DNA of 64,000 bases, from NCBI GenBank assembly GCA_022763425.1, contig JALEGD010000001.1, positions 758,572 to 822,571 of the forward strand. The letters are read 5' to 3'. Source of the stretch: Pelagibacteraceae bacterium (GTDB taxonomy: Bacteria; Pseudomonadota; Alphaproteobacteria; Pelagibacterales; Pelagibacteraceae). The notes under the pieces are model-generated. The model saw nothing but the letters and a program-made list of their open reading frames with translations, did not search any database and was not told the DNA's origin. Shown here piece after piece: positions 44,675 to 54,226 of the stretch. Each line of letters begins with the position of its first letter. The stretch's first letter is position 1. The translations under genes and the position numbers were made by a program.

Positions 44675-46075
44675 TTATTTTAAAAATCTATATTTTGCTA
44701 ATGCAATTATGCTTAACGGAGTGACTTTAGATAATATGAGCATAATACAAGTAAAAATTATTGTTAAATTAGAAAAATTAGTAAAATTTATGTCTTCTGA
44801 TACAAAAATATTTGAAGGCAACGTATTAAAAGTTAATAAAACGGCAGTTAAAAAACTGTCTTCAAACTTTATATTTTCTAATGTCAAAATAAAAGAATAA
44901 ATTACAAACATTAAAATATAAAAAAATAATAATAATGAACATGAATAAAAATCTTTCGACTTAATTTTTTCATTTGATTTAAAAATTGTAGAATTTACTA
45001 CTGCAGAAGGTGTCAAAAGCTTAATTAATTCAGAATAAATTTTATTAAATATTATTAATATCCTTGAAACTTTAAAACCTGATGTAGAAGATATTAAGCA
45101 ACCTCCCAAAAAAGAAGCTGATATTAATATAAAAACAAAATTATTACTATCACTGTTGGAAAGGTTTAAACCAGAATTAGATATAGAGGATGATAAAATA
45201 ACTAATAAATCTGAATAATGAATATTATTAGTAAAAAAAACTAAAGTAATAAAAAAAAATATATATGCTAATAAAAAGTATCTATCTTCATAAAAAGTAT
45301 ACGTATTATTTATTTTAAATAAACCTAAAATTAAAAAAATATTTAAAGAAGATAAAATTAATAAAAAAGAAATAATTAACTTATCACTATTTGATAAAAC
45401 TAAATCAGAAATATAAAAACCACCAGTAGAAATTATTGTTAATGATAAAGTAAATTTGTCTAATATTCTTAAATTAGTAAAGTTTAAAAAAAATAAAGAG
45501 ATTAAAAATAAAATTACAAAAGCATAACAAGTATTATTAAAAATGCTTTCAAAATTAATTGAAAAATAAACAGTTTCTTTTTTTTTCGTTATAAACTTAA
45601 TTGGGTAAAGATTTATTTCCTTATTTCCAAGTACAAGAATAATAGTAATTACAAAAAATATAGCACCCATTAATTGTGTGGAGGCCCTCCAAAGTAGCAA
45701 TGGAGAATCTAAAAAATTTAATTTTTCTATAAAAACAGATGCACCAAAAGATGTGAATCCTGAAAGCGTTTCAAAATAGGAATTTAAAAAATTTTCATAG
45801 CCACCCAACCAAAATGGTATTGAAACGATTAAGGGCAGAATAATCCAACCAAGAATAGTTAGGGAAATTAGGTTATATGATCTTAGATTTTCCTCATTAA
45901 ATTTAATCCTTTTAGATAAATAGAAAAATATCAAAGAAAAAATTAAAGTAATCAAATAAACATGAATATTAAGATTAAAATTAAAATATAAACAGTAAAT
46001 TAAATTAATTATGCTGAAAAAAACTATTAATAAATTTAATTTACCTAGAAAGTAAAGTATTGCCTTTATATTCAT
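44675..46075 (-). CDS. trkH: Potassium uptake protein TrkH
   Basis: TrkH is the membrane channel subunit of Trk potassium uptake. The 466-residue protein is almost all hydrophobic, with about ten predicted membrane segments and selectivity-filter-like loops (ETLSGFTSFGASVF, ISTGGFYISDL, SISNSGLNLS, SSTSGFKVSRI). It lies 8 bp downstream of trkA in the ntrY-ntrX-trkA-trkH run; NtrX is linked to potassium uptake in some Alphaproteobacteria. Confidence 0.93.
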   Translation of the reverse strand: MNIKAILYFLGKLNLLIVFFSIINLIYCLYFNFNLNIHVYLITLIFSLIFFYLSKRIKFNEENLRSYNLISLTILGWIILPLIVSIPFWLGGYENFLNSYFETLSGFTSFGASVFIEKLNFLDSPLLLWRASTQLMGAIFFVITIILVLGNKEINLYPIKFITKKKETVYFSINFESIFNNTCYAFVILFLISLFFLNFTNLRILDKFTLSLTIISTGGFYISDLVLSNSDKLIISFLLILSSLNIFLILGLFKINNTYTFYEDRYFLLAYIFFFITLVFFTNNIHYSDLLVILSSSISNSGLNLSNSDSNNFVFILISASFLGGCLISSTSGFKVSRILIIFNKIYSELIKLLTPSAVVNSTIFKSNEKIKSKDFYSCSLLLFFYILMFVIYSFILTLENIKFEDSFLTAVLLTFNTLPSNIFVSEDINFTNFSNLTIIFTCIMLILSKVTPLSIIALAKYRFLK

Positions 46076-46083
46076 CTAAAATG

Positions 46084-47457
46084 TTAATAATATTCACTTA
46101 TACGAAATAATTGTTCAACTTTTTTAAGCTGACTTCTTGAAGACAAAAGAATAACCTTATCATTAAGTTTAAATTCAAATTTTTTATTTGGTACAATTAT
46201 ATTTTTTTCTCGTGCAATTAATCCAATTTTTATGCCTTCTGGTAAAGAAGATTTTTCAATAGATTTGTTAACCAACTCAGAATTCTCTAAAATTTTTGCC
46301 TCAATAATCTCGTATTCACCATCATCAAGGGTGAATACGCTATCAATCTTTCCTTTATGAACGTGTTTTAAAATTGTAGATACTGTTGTCATTCTTGGGT
46401 CTACAATATCATCAATTTTCAAAGATGATTGTAACAAACTATAATTGTGACTATTTGCAATTGCTATGACTCTTTTAATACCTTTCTTTTTGCATAACAA
46501 AGCACTCATTAAATTAACCTCATCATCATCGGTAATACATAAAACTGTATCAATTTCTTCAAGATTTACCTCTTTTAGGATGTTTTCATCTAAACCATCA
46601 CCCTTAATTACCATTGCTTCATTAAGTTCATTGGCAACATATTGAGCTCTTTCATCGTTTTTTTCTATTATTTTAATCCTTGGATTGCTTGGGAGGTCTT
46701 CTAAAGATTTTGCAAGATCAAGACCTATATTACCGGCTCCTATAATTAATATTTTGTCAGAAATTTTTTCATTCTTACCAAAAACATTCATGGTTCTCTC
46801 AACTTGACTTGAGTCAGTTAAAATAAAAGCTTTATCATTTTCAGTTAAAATATCTTTCTTTTTTAATATTATAAATTTATCTTCTCTCTGAACTCCAACT
46901 ACATTAGCGTTTAAGTCAGAAAAAGACTCGGTAAGCTTTTGCAAAGGTGTATTAACCAATGGACATTTGTTATCGATATTTATTTCAATCAGTCTTATTG
47001 AATCATTTGCAAACGGAAAACTGTCTATTGCGCCTGGAGCTTCGATTTTTCTTAAAAGAGATTTAGCTACCTCGAACTCTGGAGATATAATTGTATCTAT
47101 TGGTAAATGGTTCTTGCTAAATAAATTGCTATAAGTTGGGTTCAAAAATTCTTTTGATCTTATTCTTGCAATTTTTCTAGAAACATTAAATAGAGAATGT
47201 GCTATTTGACAAACAATCATGTTAGTTTCATCATTTCTGGTTACTGCAATTATCATATCTGCATTTTTTGCTTCTGCTAATTCTAAAACACTTGGATAGG
47301 TGGCAATACCAACTATGCCCTTAGCATCCAAATTATCATTTATTTTTTGAATATCGGCACTAGCTTTATCAATTACAGTTATAGAATGCCCTTGTTGGGA
47401 TAATTGGTTAGCAATTGAATAACCGACCTGGCCTGCGCCACAAATTATAATATTCAT
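46084..47457 (-). CDS. trkA: Trk potassium transporter regulatory protein TrkA
   Basis: TrkA forms the cytoplasmic NAD-binding gating ring of the Trk system. The 457-residue protein has two RCK units, each with a Rossmann motif (IIICGAGQVGYSIANQL at the start; ILIIGAGNIGLDLAKSL near 230) and each followed by a TrkA-C domain. It is 6 bp from ntrX and 8 bp from trkH, matching the alphaproteobacterial NtrYX-Trk neighbourhood. Confidence 0.96.
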   Translation of the reverse strand: MNIIICGAGQVGYSIANQLSQQGHSITVIDKASADIQKINDNLDAKGIVGIATYPSVLELAEAKNADMIIAVTRNDETNMIVCQIAHSLFNVSRKIARIRSKEFLNPTYSNLFSKNHLPIDTIISPEFEVAKSLLRKIEAPGAIDSFPFANDSIRLIEINIDNKCPLVNTPLQKLTESFSDLNANVVGVQREDKFIILKKKDILTENDKAFILTDSSQVERTMNVFGKNEKISDKILIIGAGNIGLDLAKSLEDLPSNPRIKIIEKNDERAQYVANELNEAMVIKGDGLDENILKEVNLEEIDTVLCITDDDEVNLMSALLCKKKGIKRVIAIANSHNYSLLQSSLKIDDIVDPRMTTVSTILKHVHKGKIDSVFTLDDGEYEIIEAKILENSELVNKSIEKSSLPEGIKIGLIAREKNIIVPNKKFEFKLNDKVILLSSRSQLKKVEQLFRISEYY

Positions 47458-47463
47458 TATTTT

Positions 47464-48804
47464 CTAGTATTTAATATTTAGTGATGACAGCTTTCTATGC
47501 AAGGCTGACCTTTCCATTCCGACTGATTTTGCTGTTTTTGAAACATTTCCATCATTTATTTTCAATTGCTTTATTAAATATTCTCTTTCAAAATTATCTC
47601 TTGCTTCTTTTAATGTTAAATCTGATTTTGATGAATTTATTTTATCAACTTTTAAATTAGAATTAAAATAATTATATACTAATTTTTCTATTTTATCTAC
47701 ATTATCTTGACCTAAAATTACTACTCTTTCAACCAAGTTTCTTAATTCCCTAATATTTCCTGGCCAATTATAATCATAAAATAAATCAATATTTTTAATT
47801 TTATTTTTATAATCATAATTTTCGCCTTTAAATTTTTTAAAGAAATAATTGATTAGTAATGGTATATCAGTTGATCTTTCAATAAGCGGTGGCAAGTAAA
47901 AATAAATAACATTTAATCTGTGGAACAAGTCCTCTCGAAAACTACCATCTATTGTATTCTGTTTTAAATTTTCAGATGAAGAAGCAATAACTCTGAAATT
48001 TGATTTTACAATTAGTGTATCATTTAGCCTTTTAAACCTTTGGTCAGTAATCACTCTTAATAATTTATTTTGAGCGTCAAGTGGTAATTCGTTTATATTA
48101 TCAATATATAAAGTGCCATTATTTGCTTTTTCCAAGTGACCTTTGATAACAGTGCCCTCTTTAACTATTCCAAATATATTTTCTTCAAAATTTTTAGAAT
48201 TTATTCTAGAAGAATCTAAGATTACAAAATCAAAATCACTTCTTTTAGAACTTTTATGTATCTCTCTTGCTAATAATTCTTTACCACTACCGCTAGGTCC
48301 TTCAATTAAAATTCTACCATCAGAATTTGCAATTTTATTTATCTCTTCTTTAATTTTTAAAATTTCTTTTGATTGGCCAATTAATTCAAAAGATTTAAAA
48401 ATATTTTCTTGTAAATTTTGTTTAGAAGTTGATAGCTCAGAAAACTCAATTCCCCTTTTGATAAAATTTAATAATCTATCTTGATTAAAAGGTTTTTCTA
48501 AAAATTCAAAAGCTCCATCTTTGACAGAATTTACTGCAATTTGAATATTTACATGGCCTGACATCATGATAACTGGGATATCTTTATTTTTTTTTTTAAT
48601 TTGACTTAGTAAATACAATCCATCTCTAGATTTTTCATCTAAAAGAACATCTAATAATGCAAGATCGAAATGATCATTAATGATTATATTCTCAGCTTCT
48701 TTGATGGTTCCAGCAGAAACTACATTATATTGATTTTCAGTTAAGATTTCATTTAAAATGAACCTTATATCTTTTTCATCATCAACTATTAATATTTTTT
48801 TCAT
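47464..48804 (-). CDS. ntrX: NtrX response regulator with altered AAA+ domain
   Basis: NtrX is the DNA-binding partner of NtrY. The 446-residue protein has a receiver domain with phospho-acceptor Asp52 (LALLDVLLD), an AAA+ domain with Walker A GPSGSGKE at 169-176, and a C-terminal Fis-type helix-turn-helix (NVSKTAKSVGMERSALHRKL). Two features needed by sigma-54 activators are absent: the GAFTGA loop is replaced around residues 212-222, and Walker B reads YIDNI with Asn236 in place of Glu. It probably regulates without driving sigma-54. It overlaps ntrY by 23 bp. Confidence 0.93.
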   Translation of the reverse strand: MKKILIVDDEKDIRFILNEILTENQYNVVSAGTIKEAENIIINDHFDLALLDVLLDEKSRDGLYLLSQIKKKNKDIPVIMMSGHVNIQIAVNSVKDGAFEFLEKPFNQDRLLNFIKRGIEFSELSTSKQNLQENIFKSFELIGQSKEILKIKEEINKIANSDGRILIEGPSGSGKELLAREIHKSSKRSDFDFVILDSSRINSKNFEENIFGIVKEGTVIKGHLEKANNGTLYIDNINELPLDAQNKLLRVITDQRFKRLNDTLIVKSNFRVIASSSENLKQNTIDGSFREDLFHRLNVIYFYLPPLIERSTDIPLLINYFFKKFKGENYDYKNKIKNIDLFYDYNWPGNIRELRNLVERVVILGQDNVDKIEKLVYNYFNSNLKVDKINSSKSDLTLKEARDNFEREYLIKQLKINDGNVSKTAKSVGMERSALHRKLSSLNIKY

Positions 48805-50551
48805 TTAATTTTGGAAGTGTAATTGTTACAAATGCCCCTTCTTGATCATTTCTATTATCATAAAAAATTTGTCCATTATGCTCGTGTATAATTTTTGACA
48901 CTATTGACAAACCCAATCCGCTTCCATTTTTTTTTGTTGTGAAATAAGGCTCATCCTGCTTATTATTACCAGAGTCTTTAAAACCTACCCCATTATCAAA
49001 AATTGTAACTAAAAAATAATTTCTATCTTCAGATAAATTGGTAATTATTTCTCCATTAGAATTTTTTTCCTCGATAGACTCTACTGAATTTTTATAAATA
49101 TTTATCATCACTCTACTAATTTGATTTTTATCACAAAAAATATCACCATTTTTAATTGTATTGTTGATTACAAATTTAATCTTTTCGTAGTTTAATCTAT
49201 ATGTTTCTGAAGTATCTAAAATAATTTTTGTTAAATTATTTTTTTCAAAAACTGGCTTTGGCATTCTTGCGAAGTCGGAAAAGTTATTTACCAGTTCTGA
49301 AATAGCATTAATTTGGTTATCAATTATTAAAAGGTGTTTTTTTGAATTATCATCATTAATAATTTTAGATTTAATTCTATCTAACGACAATTGAATAGGT
49401 GTTAATGGATTTCTAATTTCATGAGCTAATTTTCTTGCAATGACTTGCCAAGCTTCAAAACGTCCAGATAAAATATTTTTTTGTTTTTGTTTTTTTATCT
49501 GAGAAACCATATCGCTAAAAATTAAATTTAAATTTTGAAAATCTTCATTTTTTGATTTTTCTAAACTTATATTATAATTACCCTCTCCTACACTTTTAGC
49601 TGCTTTAAATAAATTATTGAGAGGTTTCGTTGTTTTTGCAGCAAAATTAATTCCAAAAATTGCAGACATCAATACAAGTAAAAGAGTGAAAATTATATAA
49701 ATTGCAAAAAAGGTAATTTGTATTTTAAAGGTATTATTTTTGACTTGATAATAATATGTTGATGCATCACCAGTCTCTTTTAAAAATGAATTAATTTTTG
49801 CATCAACATTCTGAAATGAATATAAATATAAATTCTTGTAATTATTTAATTTTATTAATGCGTATGTTTTCTTTTCTACTGCATTTGAAATAATTAATGG
49901 TTTTCCGTTACTTGCTTGTAACAACATATTTTTAGATGGAGAAATATAATTGTTATTTGGCGTTTCAATTAGCTTTCCATTTTTGTCAATTAAAAATATA
50001 TTTTCAACATCTCTAAAATTTAATTGAAATATTAAGTAATTTTTTAATTTTTTGCTATCAGATAAAAGTATTTTCTTATTTCTGTTCAAGTCATTAGCTA
50101 TAAGTTTTAAATCTTTAACAATTGATTTTTGATAATCATTTAAATAATTGACAGCTATATTTCTCGAATTGTTAACTAAGGATAAAATTTTTTGATCAAA
50201 CCAATTTTGAATACCATAATTAAATATAATAATTGAAAAAATTGCAATTAACAAAGAAGGTAATGAAGATATAAGCAAAAAAGACAAAACTAAGTTTTTG
50301 CTAGTTTCTCCACCTAATTCTTTTGATTTTTTTTTCTGATAGTTTTTGTAAACTTTAACTGTAATAGAAATTATTAAAACTAATAATAAAAATAAATTTA
50401 AAATTAATAGAATTTCAACATTAAACTGACTTAATCTAAAATATCCAGTTCCAATAAATGTTTGAAGTGAGACAAAACCCAATGCAATTGATGCTAAAAA
50501 TAAAGTTGATAAAAAATATGTATTCGATAATAAATTTAATATATACTTCAT
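48782..50551 (-). CDS. ntrY: NtrY sensor histidine kinase
   Basis: NtrY is the membrane sensor of the NtrYX pair, tied to nitrogen and redox responses in Alphaproteobacteria. The 589-residue protein has N-terminal membrane helices, a periplasmic sensor region, another membrane helix, a HAMP domain, the H-box ARKLAHEIRNPLTPIQ, and an HATPase with NGSGLGLSIVSKIIHEH. It is shorter than many NtrY proteins because no clear PAS domain is seen. Its ATG overlaps the divergent ispDF ATG in the tetranucleotide CATG. Confidence 0.93.
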   Translation of the reverse strand: MKYILNLLSNTYFLSTLFLASIALGFVSLQTFIGTGYFRLSQFNVEILLILNLFLLLVLIISITVKVYKNYQKKKSKELGGETSKNLVLSFLLISSLPSLLIAIFSIIIFNYGIQNWFDQKILSLVNNSRNIAVNYLNDYQKSIVKDLKLIANDLNRNKKILLSDSKKLKNYLIFQLNFRDVENIFLIDKNGKLIETPNNNYISPSKNMLLQASNGKPLIISNAVEKKTYALIKLNNYKNLYLYSFQNVDAKINSFLKETGDASTYYYQVKNNTFKIQITFFAIYIIFTLLLVLMSAIFGINFAAKTTKPLNNLFKAAKSVGEGNYNISLEKSKNEDFQNLNLIFSDMVSQIKKQKQKNILSGRFEAWQVIARKLAHEIRNPLTPIQLSLDRIKSKIINDDNSKKHLLIIDNQINAISELVNNFSDFARMPKPVFEKNNLTKIILDTSETYRLNYEKIKFVINNTIKNGDIFCDKNQISRVMINIYKNSVESIEEKNSNGEIITNLSEDRNYFLVTIFDNGVGFKDSGNNKQDEPYFTTKKNGSGLGLSIVSKIIHEHNGQIFYDNRNDQEGAFVTITLPKLNEKNINS

Positions 50552-51650
50552 GAATTTAGCAGTAATTATATTGGCCGCGGGGAACAGCTCTAGATTTAAA
50601 AGTAATATTCCTAAACAATTTCATTTTTATAAAAAAGATATCCTCATAAACCATAGTATAAAAAAATTTGATGAAATCAAAGAAGTTAAGCAAATCCATG
50701 TTGGTATAAATAAGAAATATCAAAAAAAATACAGCGCAATTATAAAAAAAACTAAAAAAGTTATTTTTTTTAATGGAGGGGAACATAGATGTGACTCCGT
50801 TAAAAATGGTCTTAAAAAGATTAAAAATAGTTACTCTCATGTTTTAATCCATGATGCAGCAAGAGCTGATGTATCAATTAAATTAATTAAAAAAATAATA
50901 AAACAATTAAAAAAAAATGATTGTGTTATACCAACTATTAAAAGCTCTGATACAACAATTTATAAAAATTCATATGTCAATAGAAATCAAATTAAATTGA
51001 TACAAACGCCCCAAGGTTTTAAATTAGATAAAATAAAAAAATTTCACAAAAAAAATATAGATAAAAAAATTACTGATGATTCAGTTTTATTTTACATTAA
51101 CCATGAAAAAATAAAAATAATAGATGGAGAGGAGCAAAATAAAAAAATAACTTATATTAAAGATTTAGGTTCAAAAGAAAAATTTTTTGGAATTGGATAT
51201 GATATTCATAAAATGTCACCAGGATATAATTTATATATTGGTGGTATAAAAATACCCTCAAGGTATGGTGCTATTGGTCATAGTGATGGGGACAGTCTTC
51301 TACACGCATTAATAGATAGTTTTATGGGTGCGGCTAGATTGGGTGATATTGGTACACTTTTTCCAAATAATAAAAAATACAAAAATATTAGATCGACCAA
51401 ATTATTAAGAGAAATTATAATAAAACTAAAAATGATTAATTTAAAAATCTCCTCTATTGATTTAAATATAATTTTGCAATCACCTAATTTAAAAAATTAT
51501 AAGGAAAAAATTAAAAAAAATATTTCCAAGCTTTGTTTTGTAAAACCAAATAAAATTAACATAAAAGCAAAAACAACAGATAAACTTGGAATAATCGGAA
51601 AAAATAAAGCACTGGCTTGTGAAGTAATTTCAGCACTAGAAAATGCTTAG
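50550..51650 (+). CDS. ispDF: Bifunctional IspD/IspF of the MEP isoprenoid pathway
   Basis: The fusion makes CDP-methylerythritol and then the cyclodiphosphate for isoprenoid synthesis. The 366-residue protein has an IspD half (AVIILAAGNSSRFKSNIPKQ, GGEHRCDSVKNGL, IHDAARADV) to about residue 205. The IspF half follows, with FGIGYDIHKM, IGHSDGDSLLHALIDS and GAARLGDIGTLFP supplying metal ligands. The fusion is common in Alphaproteobacteria. The catalytic motif begins at residue 4, so the start cannot move downstream; it overlaps the ntrY start. Confidence 0.96.
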   Translation: MNLAVIILAAGNSSRFKSNIPKQFHFYKKDILINHSIKKFDEIKEVKQIHVGINKKYQKKYSAIIKKTKKVIFFNGGEHRCDSVKNGLKKIKNSYSHVLIHDAARADVSIKLIKKIIKQLKKNDCVIPTIKSSDTTIYKNSYVNRNQIKLIQTPQGFKLDKIKKFHKKNIDKKITDDSVLFYINHEKIKIIDGEEQNKKITYIKDLGSKEKFFGIGYDIHKMSPGYNLYIGGIKIPSRYGAIGHSDGDSLLHALIDSFMGAARLGDIGTLFPNNKKYKNIRSTKLLREIIIKLKMINLKISSIDLNIILQSPNLKNYKEKIKKNISKLCFVKPNKINIKAKTTDKLGIIGKNKALACEVISALENA

Positions 51651-52095
51651 TAATATTAATTATTTAATTTTTACACTATTTAATATAGGCAAGTTACCTG
51701 CATCTGGTACCTTTGGCAGTATATTTACTATTATCTTTTATTTTGTTTTTTATAATTTTTTTTCAAATTTGATTTTTGTAATTATAATTATTGGAGTTTT
51801 TTTATACTCATTATTTTATTTACAAAAAACACTAAATAACTTTTCAAAAGATGATCCTAAAGAAATTGTAATTGATGAATTTATTGGACAATTAATTCCA
51901 TTGATAATTTGTGATGGAAATTTATTATTAATTTTATTATCGTTTATAAGTTTTAGATTTTTTGATATTTTAAAAATATATCCTGCAAATATTTTTGATA
52001 AAAAAATTAAAGGGCCAATTGGAATTATTGGTGATGATATAATTGCTGGAATATATAGTTTTATAATAATTTATGTTATTAAATTATATTTATGA
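51643..52095 (+). CDS. pgpA: Phosphatidylglycerophosphatase A
   Basis: PgpA dephosphorylates phosphatidylglycerophosphate to phosphatidylglycerol at the inner membrane. The 150-residue protein has the family start GKLPASGTFGSIFTI, EIVIDEFIGQLIP (acidic active-site motif), and a C-terminal GDDIIAGIYS. Four hydrophobic segments are visible. It overlaps ispDF by 8 bp and pncC by 4 bp, a common alphaproteobacterial trio. Confidence 0.93.
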   Translation: MLSNINYLIFTLFNIGKLPASGTFGSIFTIIFYFVFYNFFSNLIFVIIIIGVFLYSLFYLQKTLNNFSKDDPKEIVIDEFIGQLIPLIICDGNLLLILLSFISFRFFDILKIYPANIFDKKIKGPIGIIGDDIIAGIYSFIIIYVIKLYL

Positions 52096-52559
52096 TCAAT
52101 AAAAAAATTATTAATAAGTTAATTAAAAATAAAATCACTATTTCTGTTGCTGAATCATGCACTGGAGGGATGATTGCTAGTGAAATAACATCAGTTCCGA
52201 ATTCATCAAATATTTTTAATCTTGGATTAGTCACATATTCAAATCAATCAAAAGAAAAACTACTGAAAATTAAAAAACAAAATTTAAAAAAATACGGAGC
52301 TGTAAGTTCACAAATATGTAAAGATATGATTGAAAATCTTTTTAAAATATCCAAAACTGATATATGTATATCAACGACTGGTATTGCAGGTCCAAGCGGA
52401 GGTAGCAAATTGAAACCAGTAGGATTAGTTTATATCGGTATCAAGTTTAAAAAAATCTATAAAATCTATATGTATAATTTTAATAAAAAATTAGAAAGAA
52501 ATAAAATTCAAAAAAAAACTGTAAATACTGCATTTAATTTGCTGGATCAAATAATCTAA
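52092..52559 (+). CDS. pncC: Nicotinamide-nucleotide amidohydrolase (stand-alone CinA C-terminal domain)
   Basis: The enzyme deamidates NMN in pyridine nucleotide recycling. The 155-residue protein is the CinA C-terminal domain alone: SVAESCTGGMIASEIT, the LGLVTYSNQSKEKLL loop, YGAVSSQICKDM, and TGIAGPSGGSKLKPVGLVYI. The N-terminal CinA domain is absent, as in many Proteobacteria. It is fully coupled to pgpA and overlaps the convergent ratA-like gene by 4 bp. Confidence 0.92.
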   Translation: MINKKIINKLIKNKITISVAESCTGGMIASEITSVPNSSNIFNLGLVTYSNQSKEKLLKIKKQNLKKYGAVSSQICKDMIENLFKISKTDICISTTGIAGPSGGSKLKPVGLVYIGIKFKKIYKIYMYNFNKKLERNKIQKKTVNTAFNLLDQII

Positions 52560-53005
52560 TTTTTGTGTAAATAATCAGCTCTATTTTCAAAAGATCTCAA
52601 TATTTTATCAAAGCCAATATCAAACATTGAAGTTAGCATTTTATTTAACAAAAAATTCTTGAGTTCTAAATTTATAGAAAAAGATACTTCACACTTATTA
52701 TTTGAAATTTTTTTCAAAGACCAAATATTTTCTAAATTTTTTAAAGGACCTTTTATTGATTTAACTATTATTTTTTTCTTAATTTTATCAAAGTTTACAC
52801 TGCTAGTATAAACATCTTTTGCAAAAGAATAGCCTATTTCAAGATCTGCTACAATAACTATGTTTTTTTCATTTTCTTTTTTTGATACTATTCTTGAGTC
52901 GCTACACCAGGGTAAAAATTTTTTATATTCATCTATATCAAGTATTAACTTTTCTATTAGCTCAATTGGATAATTAAATTTTTTAACTATTTTTTTCTGA
53001 GGCAA
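52556..53005 (-). CDS. RatA/Coq10-type START-domain protein
   Basis: The 149-residue protein is a polyketide cyclase/START-fold protein with LDIDEYKKFLPWCSDSRIVS and IKGPLKNLENIWSLKKI, the pattern of the Coq10/RatA family. In bacteria it is annotated either as ribosome association toxin RatA or as a ubiquinone-binding protein. Position after lipA is standard in Alphaproteobacteria and favours the Coq10-like role. No antitoxin partner is nearby. Confidence 0.85.
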   Translation of the reverse strand: MPQKKIVKKFNYPIELIEKLILDIDEYKKFLPWCSDSRIVSKKENEKNIVIVADLEIGYSFAKDVYTSSVNFDKIKKKIIVKSIKGPLKNLENIWSLKKISNNKCEVSFSINLELKNFLLNKMLTSMFDIGFDKILRSFENRADYLHKN

Positions 53006-53006
53006 T

Positions 53007-53930
53007 TTAAATAAGGTTATTTTGTCTTTTTTCTTTTAATTTCTGAAAATCATCATCAGCATGATAACTAGATCTTGTCATAGGACTTGAGGATACTAAT
53101 AAAAAACCTTTTGAATAAGCAATTTTTTTATATTTTTCAAAATCCTCAGGGGGTATAAATTTTTTTATTGGATAGTGCCTTTCAGTTGGCTGAAGATATT
53201 GTCCTAAAGTTAAAAAATCTACCTTGGCACATCTTAAATCATCCATAACTTGATACAACTCGTCTTCACTTTCTCCTAAACCAAGCATTAAACCAGATTT
53301 TGTAAATATTTTATCATCACAATCTTTTACTTCTTTTAGTAAGTTTATAGATTGAAAATAACGTGATCCAGGCCTTACTTTTGTATAATTAGAAGGAACG
53401 GTTTCAATATTGTGATTAAATACATCAGGTTTTGCTAAGATGATTTTTTTATATACATCGCCTTTTCTTAAGAAATCAGGTGTTAAAATTTCAACACTTG
53501 TATTTGGGTTTAATTTTTTTATTTCTAAAATTGTTTGAGCAAAATGTTCTGCTCCACCATCTTCTAAATCATCTCTATCAACAGAAGTAATAACTACATG
53601 TTTTAAATTTAAATCGTTCGTTGCTTTTGCAATTCTTAACGGCTCTTTGCGATCTAGAGCATTTGGTAATCCTGTTTTAACATTGCAAAAAGCACAAGCC
53701 CTGGTGCAAGTATCTCCCATAATCATAAAAGTTGCATGTCTCTTGCTCCAACACTCAGATATATTGGGGCATCCTGCTTCTTCACAAACTGTATGAAGAT
53801 TATTACTTTTTACTATTTCTTTAGTTTCATTATAAACTGAAGAATTCGATATTTTTACCCTAATCCAATCAGGTTTTCTCTGTATAGGATTTATTGGTTT
53901 ATTAATCTTTTCTGGATGCCTTGGTTTCAT
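53007..53930 (-). CDS. lipA: Lipoyl synthase
   Basis: LipA inserts two sulfurs into octanoyl groups on 2-oxoacid dehydrogenases, a radical SAM reaction. The 307-residue protein has both cluster sites: auxiliary Cys49, Cys54, Cys60 ([12 protein letters not shown]) and radical-SAM Cys75, Cys79, Cys82 (CTRACAFC), plus the C-terminal [10 protein letters not shown] that carries the serine ligand. It overlaps ftsB by 4 bp. The pdh genes often found between ftsB and lipA are missing here. Confidence 0.97.
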   Translation of the reverse strand: MKPRHPEKINKPINPIQRKPDWIRVKISNSSVYNETKEIVKSNNLHTVCEEAGCPNISECWSKRHATFMIMGDTCTRACAFCNVKTGLPNALDRKEPLRIAKATNDLNLKHVVITSVDRDDLEDGGAEHFAQTILEIKKLNPNTSVEILTPDFLRKGDVYKKIILAKPDVFNHNIETVPSNYTKVRPGSRYFQSINLLKEVKDCDDKIFTKSGLMLGLGESEDELYQVMDDLRCAKVDFLTLGQYLQPTERHYPIKKFIPPEDFEKYKKIAYSKGFLLVSSSPMTRSSYHADDDFQKLKEKRQNNLI

Positions 53931-54226
53931 TTAATTATAATGAGCTTTTCCCCTTTTTTTCCAACTAAAAATTTTTTTCTATATATTTCGTCAATAAATT
54001 CGAGATTTATTTTTGTTGTTAATGCTTCATTTTCTTCTTTTAATTGTTGGTTTTTAATTTTAAGATTTTTTTCAACTTCAACTAAACTTTGATATTCAAG
54101 TTTTTTATTTTGAAAAGAAAAATAACCTCTATTTCCATCAAAAAAATTAATTACAAAGTACATTATTAAAAAGATATTAATAATTATAAATTTATAATTC
54201 TTAAAAAATAAAAAAAACTTTATCAT
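53927..54226 (-). CDS. ftsB: FtsB/DivIC-family cell-division protein
   Basis: The 99-residue protein has a short basic cytoplasmic start, one membrane helix (about residues 12-30), then a coiled coil ([20 protein letters not shown]) and a C-terminal [19 protein letters not shown] typical of the septum initiator family. It links FtsL and FtsQ at the divisome. The eno-ftsB order is conserved across Proteobacteria. It overlaps eno by one base. Confidence 0.85.
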   Translation of the reverse strand: MIKFFLFFKNYKFIIINIFLIMYFVINFFDGNRGYFSFQNKKLEYQSLVEVEKNLKIKNQQLKEENEALTTKINLEFIDEIYRKKFLVGKKGEKLIIIK

